From Rariloculus sp965263005 (lineage in GTDB: Bacteria; Pseudomonadota; Gammaproteobacteria; Steroidobacterales; Rariloculaceae), in the NCBI RefSeq assembly GCF_965263005.1, contig NZ_OZ253579.1, positions 3,348,001-3,412,000 of the forward strand: DNA of 64,000 nt, in the 5' to 3' direction. The notes below the pieces were generated by a model. That model searched no databases. It worked only from the letters and a program-made list of their open reading frames with translations, and was not told the DNA's origin. Shown here piece by piece: positions 60,984 through 64,000 of this stretch (its first letter is position 1; every line of letters starts with the position of its first letter). The translations under genes were made by a program, and so were the position numbers.

Positions 60984-62156
60984 CTAACGATCAATTCGTC
61001 GCATGAATGCATCGAAAAGCGGTACGGTAAACGCTGCATACCCATATCGTGGGCTGTATATCATTCCACTGTTGATCAACGCGTCTCGGGTCGGCCCCAG
61101 CTGTTGGGATGACTTCCCCATGGCCTTGGCTATTTGCCCTGTTCGATAGGGTCCGGGCCCGCATTTTGCCATAGCGCTCAAGTAAGCCCTCTGCGAATCC
61201 GATAATCGTTCATAGCGGGACTTGAAGAAGTTTTGATCTAAGCGTTTGATTGCGACATTGCTCGATCTCACGATGTCGTCCGCCGTGATCGGTGAAGCCT
61301 TTGCCGTATTCCAGGCTTGGTACCCCCATTCCTGAAGAAAATATGGATAGCCTTGTGTTTCTCTTATGATCGCACCAATTGCTTCATCTTCGAAAATAAC
61401 ATTTGCTTGTGCGGCAGGTTTCGCAAGGGCACGCTTTGCTTCAGTGTAGTCAAGTGGACCGACATCTGGATACTCAAAAAGACGTTCTGCATAGGTCTTC
61501 GCATTACCTGAGAGTTTGACCAATAGAGGCAGGCCTGCGCCAACGATCAACAGCGGTAGATGTTTCTGATCCGTGCGATGCACCGCCATGATAAGTGCTT
61601 CAAACTCTTCGGCAGGAAGATTGTGAATCTCATCAATCAGGATGACGATGGAGGACTTACGCGCTCGTGCCGCCTCACCCGCGGCCACAAAAACCTCAGC
61701 GAGATCTCGTGTCAGTGTGCCGCTGTCGGCAACGCCCGGTTCCCCATCGATGTCGATTGAGAATTCAATATCCTCTACCTTGATTTTGACCACGCCAACA
61801 AAACTCTTCAGAACGCGTAGGCTCTTTTTTACTTGCTCACTGACTCCCCTGATCCGATCAAGCTTTAATAAGATCGAGCGTAAAGTGGCGATAATCGTCT
61901 TAGACAACGGCTCGTTCGTACTGATCTCGATAAAGTCCGTTAGTGCACCTTCTTTTTCTGCCAGAGCCTGTACTTCGTTCAGCAGAACCGTCTTGCCTAC
62001 CCCACGCAAGCCGACAAACATGAAGCTTCGGGCCGACTGCCCGAACTGGTTACGTTGTAATGCAAGGAGCGCGTCGGCGAGAACGACATCGCGTCCCGCC
62101 AACTCCGGCGGTGGAGTGCCGGCACCCGGTGCGTAAGGGTTGACCCGTGGGTTCAT
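60984..62156 (-). CDS. AAA+ (ORC/Cdc6-like, STAND-type) ATPase
   Basis: 390 aa from ATG 62154-62156. N-terminus MNPRVNPYAPGAGTPPPELA, then GR and Walker A FVGLRGVGKTVLLNEV near 46-61, Walker B SSIVILIDEIHNLP near 171-184, sensor-like LLIVGAGLP, and a C-terminal winged helix (SDSQRAYLSAMAKCG...TGQIAKAMGKSSQQLGPTRDAL). Proteins of this kind are usually encoded singly and predicted to bind DNA. It lies 66 bases upstream of druA on the same strand. A palindromic operator sits 7 bases before its ATG, suggesting self-regulation. Confidence 0.82.
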   Translation of the reverse strand: MNPRVNPYAPGAGTPPPELAGRDVVLADALLALQRNQFGQSARSFMFVGLRGVGKTVLLNEVQALAEKEGALTDFIEISTNEPLSKTIIATLRSILLKLDRIRGVSEQVKKSLRVLKSFVGVVKIKVEDIEFSIDIDGEPGVADSGTLTRDLAEVFVAAGEAARARKSSIVILIDEIHNLPAEEFEALIMAVHRTDQKHLPLLIVGAGLPLLVKLSGNAKTYAERLFEYPDVGPLDYTEAKRALAKPAAQANVIFEDEAIGAIIRETQGYPYFLQEWGYQAWNTAKASPITADDIVRSSNVAIKRLDQNFFKSRYERLSDSQRAYLSAMAKCGPGPYRTGQIAKAMGKSSQQLGPTRDALINSGMIYSPRYGYAAFTVPLFDAFMRRIDR

Positions 62157-62162
62157 TCAACC

Positions 62163-62263
62163 ACTTCTAGCAAGTTTATCGGCGATCGACATAAACATTG
62201 TTTGTCCTGTTCTATAGCCACCACCACCAGTTTATACTGTGGTGCCATAAACTTGCTAGAAGT
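62163..62263 (-). promoter_or_regulatory. Inverted-repeat operator/promoter of the AAA ATPase gene
   Basis: Perfect 17-base inverted repeat ACTTCTAGCAAGTTTAT (62163-62179) / ATAAACTTGCTAGAAGT (62247-62263), one arm ending 7 bases before the ATPase ATG. Between the arms a second palindrome CCAC-CAGT-TTAT-ACTG-TGG lies at about 62225-62243. Confidence 0.75.
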
Positions 62264-62862
62264 CAAGCCCCTCTGGATCGATATCAGCAGACGAAATAGG
62301 TCTCCACGGCTAACGCGGAGAGGGCTCATCTACCATTGTATCCAGCGTTGGTAAGTCTCTGCCGGACCGCACTCCCAATGATTCCGGCCGCTACGGGGAG
62401 AGTCCTGCGCACTTCTGAGTGCCGGTCGTGGATCACTGCAGATCGACGACCGTGTTCTGACCCTTCGGATTGCATTTTCCGCGCACGCCATCCGCGGCCT
62501 TTTGACCGAATCGTCCGCCGCTGCCAGAACCAGCGGACAAAAGTGGGCCGAGGACCCGGAAAGGGTGAACGGGAAAGCGATGCTGCCAACACTCGCATGT
62601 GGCACGATACGCGCCGCTCAGGCCCAAAGGAAGGCGTATGACATAGAAACTAGTCCTGAAACAAGTAAACAACGGAAATTGCCGCAGACATCAAAGCAAC
62701 CAAGCCGGCTCCAACCGCTACCCAAAGCGTCATTCTCTCCCCTAATGATCGGCGACTTATCTCTTGGAGTTCGACTAACACCCTCACAGTCCAAGATCGT
62801 GCTCGATCCGTTTCGGCGCGCGGACCTTCTCCACCTTGGTCTTACCCCGTTTCCGTGGACGG
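62264..62862. other. Region between AAA ATPase promoter and IS3 element
   Basis: About 600 bases; short open frames only, none recognisable. The right end of the IS3-family element should lie within its last ~150 bases, but the inverted repeat could not be fixed because the other end is outside the window. Confidence 0.35.
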
Positions 62863-63726
62863 TTAATGGCTTGAGATTTCAGCAGTCGCTTTGATTCTCC
62901 TTTCGTAATTGATGGGTGACAAGTAGTCGATCGAGGAATGGCGTCGGTGCGGGTTGTACCAGCCCTCGATGAACTGGAAGATCGCGAGCTTCGCCTCCGC
63001 ATGGGAGCGGAAGGTCGTGCGATCGATGAGCTCGCATTCAAGGGTCGCGAAGAAGCTCTCACACATCGCGTTATCGTAGCAATCACCCACCGAACCCATG
63101 GAGGGTCGGACACCGGCTTGCTTGCAGCGTCGCCCGAAGGAGATCGAAGTGTACTGCGTGCCCTGATCGGAATGATGGATGACATCGCTGGGTTGGCGCT
63201 GGTGCAAAGCCATGTTCAGCGCATCCAGCACCAGCTCGGTGCGCAAGTGATTGGCCATCGCCCAGCCGACGATGCGCCGTGTGCAGGCATCGAGGACCAC
63301 GGCCAAAAACAAAAACCCCGCCCAGGTCGGGACATAGGTGATATCGGCCACGTAGAGCTGATCGGGCTCAGCGGCCATGAAGTCGCGCTCAACCAGATCC
63401 GGCGCCGGCCGCGCATCGGGCCGTCGTCGGGTCGTTGCGATCCACTTGCGCCGGCTGACACCATATAGCCCCGCCTCACGCATCAACCGCGCCACGCGCT
63501 TGCGACCGACCCGCCAGCCCTCATCGCGAAGCTCAGCGTGGATGCGCGGCGCTCCATACGTGCCTCGCGACTCACCGTGGATCGTACCGATGCGCTCCAA
63601 CAGCACCTCATCGGTCACACGCCGCGCCGAGGGTGATCGATCAAGCCACGCATAGTAGCCGCTGGGGGAGACGCCCAGAACTCGACACTGCGTGGCCACA
63701 GGATAGTGGGCCCGATTCGCTTTCAC
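62863..63726 (-). CDS. IS3-family transposase, OrfB (DDE integrase core)
   Basis: 287 aa with GTG start at 63724-63726. HTH_21-type N-terminus (YPVATQCRVLGVSPSGYYAW) and an rve core with DDE residues in LYVADITYVPTWAGFLFLAV, VIHHSDQGTQYTS and CESFFATLECELI; ending YNPHRRHSSIDYLSPINYE. It overlaps orfA in the -1 frame (TCGTGA at the junction), as usual in IS3 elements where a programmed frameshift makes the OrfAB fusion. Confidence 0.93.
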   Translation of the reverse strand: MKANRAHYPVATQCRVLGVSPSGYYAWLDRSPSARRVTDEVLLERIGTIHGESRGTYGAPRIHAELRDEGWRVGRKRVARLMREAGLYGVSRRKWIATTRRRPDARPAPDLVERDFMAAEPDQLYVADITYVPTWAGFLFLAVVLDACTRRIVGWAMANHLRTELVLDALNMALHQRQPSDVIHHSDQGTQYTSISFGRRCKQAGVRPSMGSVGDCYDNAMCESFFATLECELIDRTTFRSHAEAKLAIFQFIEGWYNPHRRHSSIDYLSPINYERRIKATAEISSH

Positions 63727-64000
63727 GAACTCGAAGCTTTCGGCGGCACGGAGTCGGTCTCCCGTGCGAACCAGGCCGCGGCTTTTGCCAGGATCTCCCG
63801 CTCCTGGCGCAAGCGCTTGTTGTCACGACGAAGTCGGCGCAACTCTTCACGCTCGGCACCGGTCAGGCCATCGTCGCGCCGGCCTTCGTCTCGATCCGCT
63901 TGCTGAACCCAGTTATGGATCGTTTGCGCGGAGGGCTCAAACTCTCGAGACAGAGTTTCCGGGGTCCGTCCCGTGCGCACCAAGGCGATCATCTGCTGGC
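63723..64000 (-). CDS. IS3-family transposase, OrfA, partial at window end
   Basis: At least 89 codons; the frame stays open through position 64000, so the start is beyond the window. Helix-turn-helix (RTPETLSREFEPSAQTIHNW) followed by a leucine-zipper-type helix (EELRRLRRDNKRLRQEREIL). Standard OrfA of the IS3 family. Confidence 0.9.
   Translation of the reverse strand, partial: QQMIALVRTGRTPETLSREFEPSAQTIHNWVQQADRDEGRRDDGLTGAEREELRRLRRDNKRLRQEREILAKAAAWFARETDSVPPKASSS

Noticed and set aside
1..64000. CRISPR repeat array associated with the type I-E genes
   Set aside because: No regularly spaced ~28-29 base repeats were seen in the window; an array would have to lie outside it.

Overview
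The window is a high-GC bacterial chromosome segment, probably from a proteobacterium (a gammaproteobacterium of the Chromatiales/Ectothiorhodospiraceae kind would fit, but this is a guess from gene content). It is mostly accessory DNA. Four blocks follow one another.

(1) 1-10.4 kb. The end of a type I-E CRISPR-Cas operon on the minus strand (cas8e, cse2, start of cas7e; no cas3 upstream of cas8e). Then come a TetR regulator, a fused histidine kinase/response regulator whose receiver has Gly where the phospho-acceptor Asp is expected, and a large MalT/LuxR-type regulator. The kinase transcription unit and the LuxR gene are each preceded by a copy of the same ~100 bp palindrome-rich element.

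(2) 11-42.3 kb. The backbone of an integrative/conjugative-type element: DUF2958, radC-like, ParB-like, GHKL ATPase, PAPS-reductase-like, a giant methyltransferase/strawberry-notch helicase, SSB, a SLOG-NADAR-DUF4326-AlkB operon, a Toprim primase, a DUF2493 protein and an RHH DNA-binding protein. Nearly every gene has its own GGAG-type ribosome binding site and several are closed by strong hairpin terminators. The radC gene is split by two nested Tn554-like tyrosine-recombinase transposons. Both inserted at the codons of the RadC metal-binding motif (His-Asn-His-Pro), both have imperfect TTAGGT...ACCTAA ends, and each appears to carry its own radC. The inner element (12742-19350) looks complete. 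The outer one (11990-20847) has lost most of its recombinase genes.

(3) 42.7-50.1 kb. Lower-GC cargo: a HEPN protein next to an HD-HSP90-like ATPase fusion (a candidate undescribed two-gene defence system), remnants of a TraI/MobF relaxase and of an IS481-like transposase, a HEPN-like gene, and a DUF6615 nuclease-like gene.

(4) 50.2-64 kb. A compact Druantia type I-like anti-phage operon on the minus strand, read in the order DruA, a 944-aa protein in the DruB/DruC position, a DruD-position protein and DruE. It is followed by an AAA ATPase gene with a perfect 17-bp inverted repeat at its promoter and by an IS3-family insertion sequence that runs off the window.

Taken together this is a defence and mobility island: CRISPR at one edge, Druantia and HEPN/HD-HSP90 cargo at the other, with a decayed conjugative element between them. 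No rRNA, tRNA or CRISPR repeat array was recognised by eye.
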